Source of the DNA: an uncultured Kiloniellaceae bacterium
GTDB taxonomy: Bacteria > Pseudomonadota > Alphaproteobacteria > Kiloniellales > Kiloniellaceae
Direction: 5' to 3'
Length of the DNA: 64,000 nt
Assembly (NCBI GenBank): GCA_947500035.1
Contig: CANMQP010000004.1
Span: 1-64,000, forward strand
The translations under genes were made by a program, and so were the position numbers. Of this stretch, positions 49,952 to 59,254 are shown piece after piece. Each line of letters opens with the position of its first letter. The first letter of the stretch is position 1. The notes beneath the pieces were generated by a model. It did not search any database. It was given only the letters and a program-made list of their open reading frames with translations, and was not told the DNA's origin.

Positions 49952-51160
49952 TTACTGCATGCGCAGAACCGGCGCGATGCGCTCCAGAGCCCAGTCGATC
50001 TGGTCCTTGTCGATGATCAGCGGCGGCGCGAAGCGGATGGTATCGACGTGGGTTTCCTTGCAGAGAATCCCTGATTCGCGGAGCGCTTCGCAGTACTGGC
50101 GGGCACCCCCCGCTTCACGATGGAACTCGACCGCGAGCATCAGGCCGCGGCCCCGCACTTCCTTGACCAGGTTGTTGCGGATGCCCTTCAGGCCTTCAAG
50201 GAAATAGTCGCCCATCTTCTCGGCGTTTTCGATCATGCCCTCTTCGATGAGCACGCGCAGGGCCGCGCGTGCAACGGCGCAGGCCATGGGATTGCCGCCA
50301 AAGGTCGAGCCATGCTGACCCGGCTTGAGCACACCCAGCACTTCCGAGTTCGAAAGCACGGCGGAGACCGGATAGAAGCCGCCGGAAAGCGCCTTTCCAA
50401 CCAGGGTCAGGTCGGCCTCGATCTCCTCGTGCTCTTCAGCCAATAGCTTGCCTGTCCGGCCCAGGCCGGTCTGGATCTCATCCAGGATCAGGACCACATT
50501 CTCCCGGGTGCAGATTTCGCGCACCTGCTTCAGATAGCCGTCGGGCGGAATGATGACGCCCGCCTCGCCCTGGATCGGTTCGACCAGGAAGCCCACGGTG
50601 TTGGGCGTGATGGCTGCCGCCAGAGCCTCAGCATCGCCGAAAGGAACGACCTTGAAGCCGGGCGCGAAGGGGCCGAAGTGATTGCGCGCCGCCGGGTCGG
50701 TGCTGAAGCCGACGATCGCGATGGTCCGCCCATGAAAATTATCCGAACAAACAATGATCTCTGCCTGATTGTCCGGAACGCCCTTGACCTCGTAACCCCA
50801 CTTGCGCACGGCCTTGATGGCGCTCTCAACCGCCTCGGCGCCGCTGTTCATGGGCAGGACCTTGTGGGAGTTGGTGAGTTCGCAGACCTCCTGATAGAAG
50901 AGCGCGAGCTGATCGTTGTGAAAGGCGCGCGAAGTCAGGGCAAGACGGCCGGACTGCTCGATCAGCGCTTCGCGGATCTTGGGATGACAATGCCCCTGAT
51001 TGACCGCGGAATAGGCGGAAAGGCAATCCATATAGCGCTTGCCGTCAGCATCCCAGACCCAGATCCCTTCGCCCCGGGAGAGCACGACATCAAGCGGTTT
51101 GTAGTTGTGCGCACCAAGCTCCGCCTCGACCGCAACCAGTTCTTCAGGATTCAGTTTCAT
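49952..51160 (-). CDS. rocD: Ornithine aminotransferase
   Basis: A 402-residue PLP-dependent class III aminotransferase converting ornithine and 2-oxoglutarate to glutamate semialdehyde and glutamate. [20 protein letters not shown] (residues 18-37), [53 protein letters not shown] and the PLP Lys in [15 protein letters not shown] are those of RocD. The ATG at 51160 is chosen over one six codons earlier, where family homology begins. It is downstream of arginase, giving the two-step arginase route. Confidence 0.94.
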   Translation of the reverse strand: MKLNPEELVAVEAELGAHNYKPLDVVLSRGEGIWVWDADGKRYMDCLSAYSAVNQGHCHPKIREALIEQSGRLALTSRAFHNDQLALFYQEVCELTNSHKVLPMNSGAEAVESAIKAVRKWGYEVKGVPDNQAEIIVCSDNFHGRTIAIVGFSTDPAARNHFGPFAPGFKVVPFGDAEALAAAITPNTVGFLVEPIQGEAGVIIPPDGYLKQVREICTRENVVLILDEIQTGLGRTGKLLAEEHEEIEADLTLVGKALSGGFYPVSAVLSNSEVLGVLKPGQHGSTFGGNPMACAVARAALRVLIEEGMIENAEKMGDYFLEGLKGIRNNLVKEVRGRGLMLAVEFHREAGGARQYCEALRESGILCKETHVDTIRFAPPLIIDKDQIDWALERIAPVLRMQ

Positions 51161-51203
51161 CTCTTCACTCCGTATCATTGAGCGCCAGGCCTGCGGCTCG
51201 CTC

Positions 51204-52202
51204 TTAGCGGTGCAGGGTCGCCTTGCCGAAAAGACTGCCGGTCAGATCGACCAGCAGCTCGGCGGACTTGTTTTTTTCATCGAGCAGCGGATTGAGCTCG
51301 ACCAGATCCAGCGACCCCATCAGCCCGGACTCCGCAATCATCTCCATGCAGAGATGTGCCTCGCGATAAGTCACGCCGCCTGGAACCGTCGTGCCGACAC
51401 CCGGCGCGATGCTGGGGTCCAGGAAATCCACATCGAGACTGACGTGCAGATGCCCCTTGGCCGCCGCCACCTCTTCCAGGATCTCGCGCATGATGGTGAA
51501 GGTGCTGCGCTCGTCGATCGCGCGCATGTCGAAAACCTTCAGTCCGCTGTCAACCAGGGTCGCCTTCTCAACATGGTCGACGGAACGGATGCCGAAGAGA
51601 TTGATCCGGCTGGGGTCGACGACAGGTGTCGGGACCCCCAGATCGAACTCGGAGTCTTCGATGCGCCCGCAGAGCGCGGCAATGGGCATGCCGTGTACAT
51701 TGCCGGAAGGCGACGAGAGAGGCGTGTTGAAGTCCGTGTGAGCGTCGAACCAAAGCACGTAGAGCGGCTGTTGGACCGCGCTGCAGTGTTTAGCAATCCC
51801 GGCGATGGACCCCATGGCGATACAATGATCGCCGCCGAGCACGACCGGAGTCATGCCCTGAGCGGCGACATCGATCACGCGATCGCGCAGCAGGCGGCAC
51901 CAGGTGCTGACCTCGCGCAGATTGCGGCAGCCATTACCCGGCTGTTCCTCCGGATTGGGCGGCCCGTCGAGATCACCCAGGTCCGCCACCTTATGGCCAA
52001 GCGCCGTCAGGGCTTTGGCAAGGCCTGCAATCCTCAAGGCCTCAGGCCCCAGGCAAGCGCCGCGCACACCGGCCCCAACATCCGTCGGAACACCGATCAA
52101 TCCGACCTTATTCGACATACCTGTCGAAGGAGTGGTCGGCGTATCCGTCACAGCATCGCTGTCGTCGGATGCGCGCTCCAGAATTTCAGTTCCAGCCATC
52201 AT
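51204..52202 (-). CDS. rocF: Arginase
   Basis: A 332-residue manganese ureohydrolase splitting arginine to ornithine and urea. Metal ligands are visible in [25 protein letters not shown] and [14 protein letters not shown], and [12 protein letters not shown] is the substrate loop. Family homology starts at [11 protein letters not shown] (about residue 29); the first 28 residues are an acidic/Thr-rich extension, included because the ATG at 52202 has AGGA upstream while the internal Met lacks one. It is divergent from an Lrp-type regulator and upstream of rocD. Confidence 0.93.
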   Translation of the reverse strand: MMAGTEILERASDDSDAVTDTPTTPSTGMSNKVGLIGVPTDVGAGVRGACLGPEALRIAGLAKALTALGHKVADLGDLDGPPNPEEQPGNGCRNLREVSTWCRLLRDRVIDVAAQGMTPVVLGGDHCIAMGSIAGIAKHCSAVQQPLYVLWFDAHTDFNTPLSSPSGNVHGMPIAALCGRIEDSEFDLGVPTPVVDPSRINLFGIRSVDHVEKATLVDSGLKVFDMRAIDERSTFTIMREILEEVAAAKGHLHVSLDVDFLDPSIAPGVGTTVPGGVTYREAHLCMEMIAESGLMGSLDLVELNPLLDEKNKSAELLVDLTGSLFGKATLHR

Positions 52203-52337
52203 GAAAGCAGATCCTATGTTTCAAACCCGAACCAAGGATGCCAGATACCCGTGCCCATGTGCTGCCGAAGATACCGCCGGTGTGCGTAAGACCTGCCGGC
52301 GCCCCCTAGCCGGACAGCAGAAACTGCTGTATCCTAG

Positions 52338-52384
52338 AAAATGATTAAAAATCGCATAATTCTGGGATTTACGAATGATTTTCA
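52338..52384. promoter_or_regulatory. AT-rich imperfect inverted repeat, candidate Lrp-type operator
   Basis: GAAAATGATTAAAAATC (from 52338) and GATTTACGAATGATTTTC (ending 52384) are imperfect inverted copies in the divergent promoter between arginase and the Lrp-type gene. AT content is far above the local mean. Confidence 0.5.
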
Positions 52385-52420
52385 AAGACCTGACATCCAG
52401 CGGACAGCGAGGAAGGCAAG

Positions 52421-52909
52421 GTGCCACAGCATAATGAGCTGGACAGGATCGATCTCAAGATCCTGGCAACACTGCGGGATGACGGGCGGATCACCAATCA
52501 GGCGCTGTCGGAAAAGGTCGGATTGTCCCCCAGCCCCTGCCTGCAACGGGTCAGGCGGCTTGAAAAGCTCGGGATCATCAAAGGCTACACCTGCCTTGTC
52601 GACCTGGTACGTGTCGCACCGAGCATCACGGTCTTCGTCAGCGTCAGCCTTTCCAGCCATGAAAAGGGCGCCTTCAGCGCGTTTGAGGCCGTGGTCGCGG
52701 GTATTCCGGAGCTGGTGGAATGCCACAAGGTCAGTGGCCAGTTCGACTATCTGCTGCGCTTTGTCTGCAGCGACATCGGAACCTATACAGCCATAAGCGA
52801 TCGCCTGCTGGCCACAGGCCCGGAAGGCCTGAACCTCAGCAGCCATGTCGTCCTGCAAACCACGAAGGAGAGCAAAGGCGTCGCGCTCGAGCGTCTCATC
52901 GGGCAGTAA
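52421..52909 (+). CDS. Lrp/AsnC family transcriptional regulator
   Basis: 162 residues: HTH at about residues 8-60 (LDRIDLKILATLRDDGRITN, LSEKVGLSPSPCLQRVRRLE) and a C-terminal RAM ligand domain (VECHKVSGQFDYLLRFVCSD). Start is GTG at 52421 after GAGGAAGG. It is divergent from rocF-rocD and most likely activates arginine catabolism with arginine or ornithine as effector, as in PutR/ArgR-type Lrp proteins. Confidence 0.92.
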   Translation: MPQHNELDRIDLKILATLRDDGRITNQALSEKVGLSPSPCLQRVRRLEKLGIIKGYTCLVDLVRVAPSITVFVSVSLSSHEKGAFSAFEAVVAGIPELVECHKVSGQFDYLLRFVCSDIGTYTAISDRLLATGPEGLNLSSHVVLQTTKESKGVALERLIGQ

Positions 52910-52933
52910 GGAGGGCGCTCGACCGGCCCGCCA

Positions 52934-54262
52934 TCAGCCTCCCGCAATCTTGTTCGGCAGCCACAGCACGATCTCCGGAAAGGCGATCAGCACGGCAACA
53001 GTAAGAACATCGGCGATGAAAAACGGCGATGCTCCCTTGAAGACATCCTGAACCGATATATCCGGTCTGACCCCCGCCACCACGAAACAGTTGAGCCCGA
53101 TGGGCGGCGTGATCAGGCAGAGCTCGGCCATCTTCACCACGATAATCCCGAACCAGATCGGATCGTAACCCAACGCGATCACCGCGGGATAAACCACCGG
53201 GAGAGTAAGCAGCAGCATGCCGATGGCGTCCATGAACATGCCCAGGATCGCATAGGCCGCCAGAATCATCAGCAGGGTCACGATACGGGGCTGATCCAGT
53301 CCGGCAATCCATTCCGCGAAGGTCTCCGGCAGGCCGGCGAAGCCCAGAAAGCGCACGTAGAGCAGAACACCCCAGATGATGGTGAAAATCATCACCGTCA
53401 GCTTGGCGCTCTCCATCAGGGCGCCCTTGAGTTCGCCCCAGCGCATGCCCTTCCAGACGGCCATGACCAGCACCACGAAGGCGCCCAGCGCACCGGCTTC
53501 GGTGGGTGTGCCCCAGCCGAAATAGATGCAGTAGATGATGATCGCGACCACCGCGAAAATCGGCATAGCGCCCGGCAGGCTCTCAAAGCGCTGACGCCAG
53601 GTAAAGCCGCCGACCGGCGGCCCGAGATTTTTCCGCCACTTGGCGAGACCAATGACAATCCCTGCATAGATCAGCGCCGAGACGGCCCCCGGCAAAAAGC
53701 CCGCCAGAAGAAGCTGCCCGACCGACTGCTCCACGATAATGGCGTAGATCACGAGAATGGCCGAGGGTGGTATCAGCGAGGCCAGTGTCCCGCCCGCTGC
53801 AACCACGCCGGCCGCAAAGGCTTTGTCGTAGCCAACCTTCAGCATTTCCGGAATCGCGATGCGGGCAAAGACCGCCGAGGTCGCGACCGAAGCGCCGGAG
53901 ACCGCGGCGAAACCCGCCGTGGCAAAGACCGTCGCGACACCCAGCCCGCCCGGGAGCCAGCCGACCCAGCGCTTGGCGGCTTCGAACAGGCTCTTTGTCA
54001 ATCCGGCATAGTAGGCCAGATAGCCGATCAGGATAAAGGTCGGGATCAGCGACAGAGCATAGGTCGTGGACTTCGAATGCGGAATGGTTCCCGCCAGTTT
54101 GATCGCCACCAAAAGGCCTTTGTCGAACCCCAGACGCTGCGCCTGAATAGCGATCAGGCCAAAAAGACCAACCAGGGCGGCGGCAAAGGCGACCCGCACA
54201 CCGATCAGAACCAGAACGACCAGCAGAGCCGAAAAGAGGAGACCGATTTCAAATGGGGTCAT
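52934..54262 (-). CDS. TRAP transporter large permease (DctM type), second system
   Basis: A 442-residue membrane protein with about 12 transmembrane helices; FATAGFAAVSGASVATSAVFARIA (only the pattern matters: Gly/Ser-rich signature near residue 118) and GTLASLIPPSAILVIYAIIV (about residue 157) are DctM motifs. It overlaps the small permease gene by four bases and converges on the Lrp gene with a 24-base gap. Confidence 0.93.
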   Translation of the reverse strand: MTPFEIGLLFSALLVVLVLIGVRVAFAAALVGLFGLIAIQAQRLGFDKGLLVAIKLAGTIPHSKSTTYALSLIPTFILIGYLAYYAGLTKSLFEAAKRWVGWLPGGLGVATVFATAGFAAVSGASVATSAVFARIAIPEMLKVGYDKAFAAGVVAAGGTLASLIPPSAILVIYAIIVEQSVGQLLLAGFLPGAVSALIYAGIVIGLAKWRKNLGPPVGGFTWRQRFESLPGAMPIFAVVAIIIYCIYFGWGTPTEAGALGAFVVLVMAVWKGMRWGELKGALMESAKLTVMIFTIIWGVLLYVRFLGFAGLPETFAEWIAGLDQPRIVTLLMILAAYAILGMFMDAIGMLLLTLPVVYPAVIALGYDPIWFGIIVVKMAELCLITPPIGLNCFVVAGVRPDISVQDVFKGASPFFIADVLTVAVLIAFPEIVLWLPNKIAGG

Positions 54263-54933
54263 GACCGTGCCCCCCTGTCCTTGTCGCGTCCCTCAGGGTC
54301 TTTGTCGCGCCCCTCAAGCTCATCGAGGCTCAGCCCCATGGCTTCTTCCGCCTCGCGCTTTGCAACGGCGGCGGCGTCCTCGATCATGGGGACGGCGATC
54401 GGGATCTCCTCGCCGTTGATCAGCGCCCGCCCGTAACCGATCAGCTGGACCAGTAACCGCAGCCAGAGCAGCCCCAGCGCAACCGGAACCATCAGCTTCG
54501 CCGGCCAGGTGGGTAACGCAATATCGATGGTCGAATCGCCGATATTGAGCGCCCGTTCGAAATGCAGATAGGAGCCATAGACCAACGCCCCGACCGCAAG
54601 CATCATCAGAAGCACGCCCACAATCTCAGCCAGCCAGAGCGGCCGGCCACGCACCCTGCCGATCAGAATGTCCATGCGGATATGCCCGCCCAGCCGCTGG
54701 CAATAGGCCACGCCCAGGAACGCAAAGACCACCATGAACTGCTCGACCCAGTCGATGAAACCGGGGATCGGCAGGTTGAAGACTTTTCGCCCGATGATCT
54801 GGGCAACCGCCAGAATCATCAGGGTGAAGACGACCAGTCCGGCCATCAGATTAAGGGTCGATTCGACACGGAAAATCTGCCGATCCGCTTTGGATAGCAG
54901 CGAATCGTCGGTCCGTACGGTAGTGCTGGCCAT
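54259..54933 (-). CDS. TRAP transporter small permease (DctQ type), second system
   Basis: A 224-residue inner-membrane protein with four transmembrane helices (about residues 28-50, 64-82, 104-126, 145-168) and the DctQ-type stretch FIDWVEQFMVVFAFLGVAY. The C-terminal 45 residues are cytoplasmic, highly charged, and end in a short repeat (EGRDKDPEGRDKD). It is translationally coupled to the large permease. Confidence 0.9.
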   Translation of the reverse strand: MASTTVRTDDSLLSKADRQIFRVESTLNLMAGLVVFTLMILAVAQIIGRKVFNLPIPGFIDWVEQFMVVFAFLGVAYCQRLGGHIRMDILIGRVRGRPLWLAEIVGVLLMMLAVGALVYGSYLHFERALNIGDSTIDIALPTWPAKLMVPVALGLLWLRLLVQLIGYGRALINGEEIPIAVPMIEDAAAVAKREAEEAMGLSLDELEGRDKDPEGRDKDRGARS

Positions 54934-55004
54934 GATGATCCCCCGGAAAAGGCAACGGCCCCCGCGTCAGCAGGGGCCGAGGGTATATGTCTGCCTAGGA
55001 CAAG

Positions 55005-56018
55005 CTATTCGTTCAGGGTTTTGACAACCAGGTCATAGAGTTCCTGCCCTGGAACACCCTGGGCTTCCATCTCCTTGATCCAGGCATCACGCGCAGGCGT
55101 TGCCGCAGACTCGCGGAAAGCATCGATCTCGGCTTGAGGAAAATCAACCTTCTGAATGTCGTTTTCCTCCAGCACGGGGCCCCACTTATCATAGACCTCG
55201 CCGTATTTGGCGAGATAGTGGTCCAGAGCTTCCGGGATGGAGCTCATCAGGATCTCTTTGTTTTCGTCCGAGAGCGCCTCGAAAGAATCGATGTTGGCGA
55301 CGATCGGGCAGTTCACGGTGCCCGGGTTCAGGTTCGTCGTCCACCACTTGGCGATATCAACAGTCCGGAACGCGAGATGGGCGTGCGGCGCGAAAGCAAC
55401 CGAGTCGACCACACCTGATTCCAGCGCATTGTAGGCCTCGGACGAGGTCACAGAGGTTGGAACCGCGCCAACCGTCTTGAAGGCCTGACCGATACCACCG
55501 GTCGCCCGGATGCGCATGCCGTCGAAATCAGCAAGGCTCGATGGCGCATCACCCGTACCGGCCACATTGTACTGCGGCATCGGCGAAGGCATCAGGAGCT
55601 TGGCATTCCAGCGGGCCAGATCCTTCTGGGTGGCCGGATGGCTGTAGACTGCATTGGAGAGTTTGATTTCCTGCTCCAGTGTCGTCACGCCCAGGAACGG
55701 CAGTTCAAGAACAGTAATGGTCGGGTTCTTGTCGCGGTGGTAACCGGCGCAGAACTGCGCCATTTCGAAGGCACCGATGGAAATACCATCAAGGTTTTCC
55801 CGGTTCTTCGACAGCGCGGCACCGTAGTGAAGTTTAATCTGGAACTCGCCTTTGGACTTTTCAGCGACCAGTTCGGAGAGCTTCTCCATATGCTCGGTAA
55901 AGGCCCGGCGCTTGCCCCAGAGCGAGGCGTTCCAAGTGGTGGCCGCCATGACTTCTGCACCCGCGAAGGTGATGGCAAGGCCCGCCAAAGCTGCTGTTTT
56001 CCATGAAAAACGGATCAT
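55005..56018 (-). CDS. TRAP transporter solute-binding protein (DctP type), second system
   Basis: A 337-residue periplasmic protein; start ATG at 56018 follows AGGGAGAAAGAG, with a Sec signal peptide to about residue 25 (AEVMA). SKGEFQIKLHYGAALSKNRE and DGMRIRATGGIGQAFKTVG show the ligand-binding Arg, and VAFAPHAHLAFRTVDIAKWW is characteristic of a DctP subgroup. It is first gene of the second TRAP operon. Proximity to arginine/ornithine genes hints at an amino-acid-related ligand, but this is weak. Confidence 0.92.
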   Translation of the reverse strand: MIRFSWKTAALAGLAITFAGAEVMAATTWNASLWGKRRAFTEHMEKLSELVAEKSKGEFQIKLHYGAALSKNRENLDGISIGAFEMAQFCAGYHRDKNPTITVLELPFLGVTTLEQEIKLSNAVYSHPATQKDLARWNAKLLMPSPMPQYNVAGTGDAPSSLADFDGMRIRATGGIGQAFKTVGAVPTSVTSSEAYNALESGVVDSVAFAPHAHLAFRTVDIAKWWTTNLNPGTVNCPIVANIDSFEALSDENKEILMSSIPEALDHYLAKYGEVYDKWGPVLEENDIQKVDFPQAEIDAFRESAATPARDAWIKEMEAQGVPGQELYDLVVKTLNE

Positions 56019-56115
56019 AGATCTCTTTCTCCCTGTATCTGCATCCCGCGGCATACCTGCCCGCGGAGGTCATAGTTTACGGTCTGCGCCTGTACAGACC
56101 GGTTGCGACAGCTCT

Positions 56116-56211
56116 AGATCGGATCATGTTTCGGTTGAGAATGCACAACTATGAATTCTCAACCCAGTCGGAACCACTTTGTGGTTTCGCCGAAACATGT
56201 GAATCCGATCT
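56116..56211. repeat. 96-bp multi-stem palindromic element
   Basis: Outer arms AGATCGGAT (56116-56124) and ATCCGATCT (56203-56211) are exact inverts, continued by CATGTTTCGG / CCGAAACATG. Inside are TTGAGAAT / ATTCTCAA (56135-56142 and 56155-56162) and GAACCAC / GTGGTTT around TTT. The whole can form a cruciform with two internal hairpins, as expected for a non-autonomous mobile element. Confidence 0.7.
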
Positions 56212-56225
56212 ATCTCATATAACGA

Positions 56226-56286
56226 GAGCAGATTCACAAGCTCGACAGATTACCTTCGGCGATTCTGTCTAAACTTGATCTGCTCT
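56226..56286. repeat. 61-bp imperfect palindromic dispersed repeat, copy B
   Basis: Aligns without gaps with copy A (6781-6841), sharing for example TCTAAACTTGATCTG, CCTTCGGCGA and AGATTCA, while arm changes are partly compensatory (GATC to GAGC on the left with GATC to GCTC on the right). Confidence 0.75.
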
Positions 56287-56369
56287 AGGCTGTTGACCGC
56301 CCTAACTGCCGTTTGGCGGCATTTTTTCAGGAAAAACCGAAAACACAACAGCTCATTCAGCATGTGTCT

Positions 56370-57866
56370 TCAAAGTGATGTTAAAACGGCCAGAAAAATT
56401 GCGGAAATCCCATAGGAAATAAGGCTATAGAGCCCATTCCAGCGCCATGACAATGTAGTGCCCGGAATACCCGTCACGCGGGCAAGAACCAGGGATGTCG
56501 CACTAAAAGGCGAGCCAACCAGATTAAGCCCCCAGCCGATGATCAGGGAAAAGCCAAGGAGAGTCGGATCCAAGTCAAGCTGCGGAAGCGCCGAGAAAAG
56601 ACTACCCAGAAAGGTCACGACCAGCATGGCGGGAATCGCAAGATTCGAGGCCAGCGGGACGATTGCCGCGACGGCCAGATAAATGGCGAGGGGCGGGATG
56701 ACGTCTAGACCGATCCAGCTAGCCAACGCCTCTGCATCGGTCAGCCCTGCCGCCATGATGCCTGAATAGCCAGCCACCGAGAGAGTCAGTGCCTCGGGCG
56801 AACTATTGGGAATGGATTGGGTCACAATCTCCTTGCCGCGTTCCAGAGTGGCCCGCCAGCCATCCCTGAGCCCCTGGTTTTGCAGCCATATCCAAACCGC
56901 CGTGACGAGCGGCGCTGTGAGCATCAGGGCCGGGACGATCGCACTGCCGCTCCAGACAACAACCACTGTGCTCAAGACCGCCAGAACGGCACAGACAAGG
57001 CCGAAACGCAGAAACCCGGTTTTGGGAAAGGGCAAAGGGTTCGGCACGGGCAGTTGTCCCAGTTCCGACAGCTCTGCGCGGATACGCCGCCCCCTGACGC
57101 GATCTTCCAACCAGCCCGCCAGGAAAAAAAGCAGCGTGATACCCGCCCCCATCGCCGCCATGCGCAGAGGCTCTACGCCCGCGAGAACGAGAGGGACGAA
57201 GGCCTGAGAAATGGTGGTTGGCGACCAGGCGACGATCCAGGAGAAACCACGGCTGAGAGCTGTAATCTGGCGTTGCTCGCGGATCGCCGCCACCCTGGCG
57301 TTCATAGCGGTATCCGGCATGGTGTTATCTGGATTGGCCTCGCCGGCCTCATCGCTGCTCGCCCGAACCCCGCGCTGGACCAAGGGCCCCAGAAGACTGA
57401 GGCAGCCGAAGTTCAGAATGACGCCCAGAAAATGGCCGCCCGTTTGCAGGGCGGCGTAGCGCCGGCCCGGCGGTTGCCGGGTCAGATAGCGGCCGACAGC
57501 GAGGACCGAAGGCGAAGTCACGGCACCGTCCCGCAACAACGCGAGCAGAATCATGAAGGCCGCCAGAAAGGCCGCGCGGTCCAAGGCCCGGGCGACCATG
57601 GGAACAACATCAGGGCGAGTCACAATCGCCGTCAGCGTCAGAGCCGCCGCCAGCGACAGCAAAAAGAACTCGCGAAGCCGGAAGAAGGGCCTGCCCAGGA
57701 CCGCAAAGGCGACCAGTGCCATGGACGCCACCGAGCCTGCGAGATGCAGATCCAGGTAGAGCTTTGCGAGCACGCCGCCGCAAACGGCCAGGAGGCACAG
57801 CGAAACGATCCGATTGTTTTCCGGTTGCGCGGGCGGCGCTGAGACTGTGCCAGGATCCTGTTGCAT
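56370..57866 (-). CDS. Polytopic membrane protein of unknown function
   Basis: 498 residues with about 11-13 predicted transmembrane segments and a Pro-rich start. Layout with paired halves, ion-transporter-like SPTTISQAFVPLVLAGVEPL (about residue 213) and GWGLNLVGSPFSATSLVLAR near the C-terminus suggests the ion transporter superfamily (ArsB/NhaD/TRAP-large-like), but I do not recognise a specific family. It is a single-gene unit, divergent from the DauA-like gene by 226 bases. The repeated Ser/Thr-Pro-rich re-entrant motifs fit a secondary transporter. Possible substrates include an amino acid or organic anion. Confidence 0.75.
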   Translation of the reverse strand: MQQDPGTVSAPPAQPENNRIVSLCLLAVCGGVLAKLYLDLHLAGSVASMALVAFAVLGRPFFRLREFFLLSLAAALTLTAIVTRPDVVPMVARALDRAAFLAAFMILLALLRDGAVTSPSVLAVGRYLTRQPPGRRYAALQTGGHFLGVILNFGCLSLLGPLVQRGVRASSDEAGEANPDNTMPDTAMNARVAAIREQRQITALSRGFSWIVAWSPTTISQAFVPLVLAGVEPLRMAAMGAGITLLFFLAGWLEDRVRGRRIRAELSELGQLPVPNPLPFPKTGFLRFGLVCAVLAVLSTVVVVWSGSAIVPALMLTAPLVTAVWIWLQNQGLRDGWRATLERGKEIVTQSIPNSSPEALTLSVAGYSGIMAAGLTDAEALASWIGLDVIPPLAIYLAVAAIVPLASNLAIPAMLVVTFLGSLFSALPQLDLDPTLLGFSLIIGWGLNLVGSPFSATSLVLARVTGIPGTTLSWRWNGLYSLISYGISAIFLAVLTSL

Positions 57867-58092
57867 TATCAGCGATATAACAGCTTACGGGGAAAGGGTC
57901 AGTAACAACCGGCGCGCAGCAAGCCGGAAAGTGGGATGTGCCGGAATCTCGAAGCGGACAGGATAAAAATTCGATCTTAAAGAACTTGTCTCCCACGCCA
58001 AATTGGTTTCACATCGGGTCTTCTCCCGCTTGGGACGGAACATCGGCCTGGCTGCTTCAGACCTCCGGCGCAAACAACAGTGGACTCCGAAC

Positions 58093-59211
58093 ATGACGCA
58101 AGCCGCGGCCTACGACATTGCGATTATCGGCGGCGGCATCGCAGGTGCCGGAGCCGGTGCAATGCTGGCTGGTGATCGGCGCTGCCTGCTGCTTGAGGCG
58201 GAGGATCAACCGGGTCAACACTCGACCGGCCGTTCCGCCGCCGTCTTCATCCTCAACTACGGCAATGCTCCGATTCGGGCGCTCACGCGTGCCAGCGAGA
58301 GTTACCTCGTATCGCCGCCCGCAGATATCTCGGACCACACGCTCTTGAGCCCGCGCGGGCACCTGGCGCTGTCGGAGGAAAGCGGGTGCTCGCGGTTCGA
58401 CGCGCTGCTGGGCGAATCGCAAGGCCTCGACCCGGTCACGCCGGAGAGCGCCGTTGCTAGGGTACCGATCCTGAAACAGGACTCCATTTTTGCCGCGGCC
58501 TACGAGGCCGACGCCCGCGACATCGATATCAACAGTCTGCATCATGGCTGGCTGCGGAAGTTCAAACGTGCGGGAGGCGAGATTCATACCAAGGCGCGGG
58601 TGATCCGGCTGGCACATAAGGACGGCCTTTGGAAGATCGAGACCAGCGCCGGGTCATTCCAGGCCAAAGCCGTCGTCAACGCCGCAGGTGCCTGGGCCGA
58701 CAAAGTTGCCGAGATGGCCGGCCTCGCGCCGGTCGGGCTCACGCCCATGCGCAGATCGATCGCCGTGGTCCCGGCGCCGGAAGGTCACGACGTCATGGCC
58801 TGGCCCCTGGTCAGCGACGTCGAGGAGCGCTGGTACATGAAGCCAGACGCGGGGCATCTTTTCGTCTCCCCAGCCGACGAGGACCCCGTGGAGCCCCACG
58901 ATGTCTATCCGGACGACATGGTCCTGGCCGAGGGTGTGCATCGCTTTGAGACCGCCACCAGCGTCGAGGTCACCCGGGTCCTGCGCAGCTGGGCGGGTCT
59001 TCGCACCTTTGCCTCGGACCGCACCCCGGTCGTCGGCTTCGACCCGGCGGCGGAGAATTTCTTCTGGCTCGCAGGCCAGGGGGGCTACGGCATCCAGACC
59101 TCACCGGCCATGGCAAAAGTGGCTGCCGCACTGCTTATGCAGCAACCGACGTCCGATATTGTTTCAGATGAAACCATCACGGCCCTGTCACCGGCCCGCT
59201 TCAGAACCTAA
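58093..59211 (+). CDS. FAD-dependent D-amino-acid dehydrogenase, DauA-like
   Basis: 372 residues: IIGGGIAGAGAGAMLAGD (about 11-28) binds FAD, HSTGRSAAVF (43-52) and Tyr56 follow, MRRSIAVV, WYMKPDAGHLFVSPADEDPV and AGQGGYGIQTSPAM correspond to active-site and FAD regions of Pseudomonas D-arginine dehydrogenase, as I recall its sequence. Compared with that enzyme the active-site His48 is Val51 here and the side-chain-binding Glu87 is His, so specificity for D-arginine is doubtful. I start at ATG 58093, where homology begins. It is followed by a RidA gene, fitting release of a reactive imine. Confidence 0.85.
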   Translation: MTQAAAYDIAIIGGGIAGAGAGAMLAGDRRCLLLEAEDQPGQHSTGRSAAVFILNYGNAPIRALTRASESYLVSPPADISDHTLLSPRGHLALSEESGCSRFDALLGESQGLDPVTPESAVARVPILKQDSIFAAAYEADARDIDINSLHHGWLRKFKRAGGEIHTKARVIRLAHKDGLWKIETSAGSFQAKAVVNAAGAWADKVAEMAGLAPVGLTPMRRSIAVVPAPEGHDVMAWPLVSDVEERWYMKPDAGHLFVSPADEDPVEPHDVYPDDMVLAEGVHRFETATSVEVTRVLRSWAGLRTFASDRTPVVGFDPAAENFFWLAGQGGYGIQTSPAMAKVAAALLMQQPTSDIVSDETITALSPARFRT

Positions 59212-59254
59212 AGACAGGACCAGATATCAAATCTCAACCAAAAGGAACCTCTCC

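Larger units (their letters stand above)
56019..56369. other. Intergenic region of 351 bases with palindromic elements
   Basis: No gene. Contains a 96-bp multi-stem palindrome (56116-56211) and copy B of the dispersed 61-bp repeat (56226-56286), both probably chromosomal MITE- or REP-like elements. The promoter for the second TRAP operon must lie between these and 56018. Confidence 0.6.
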
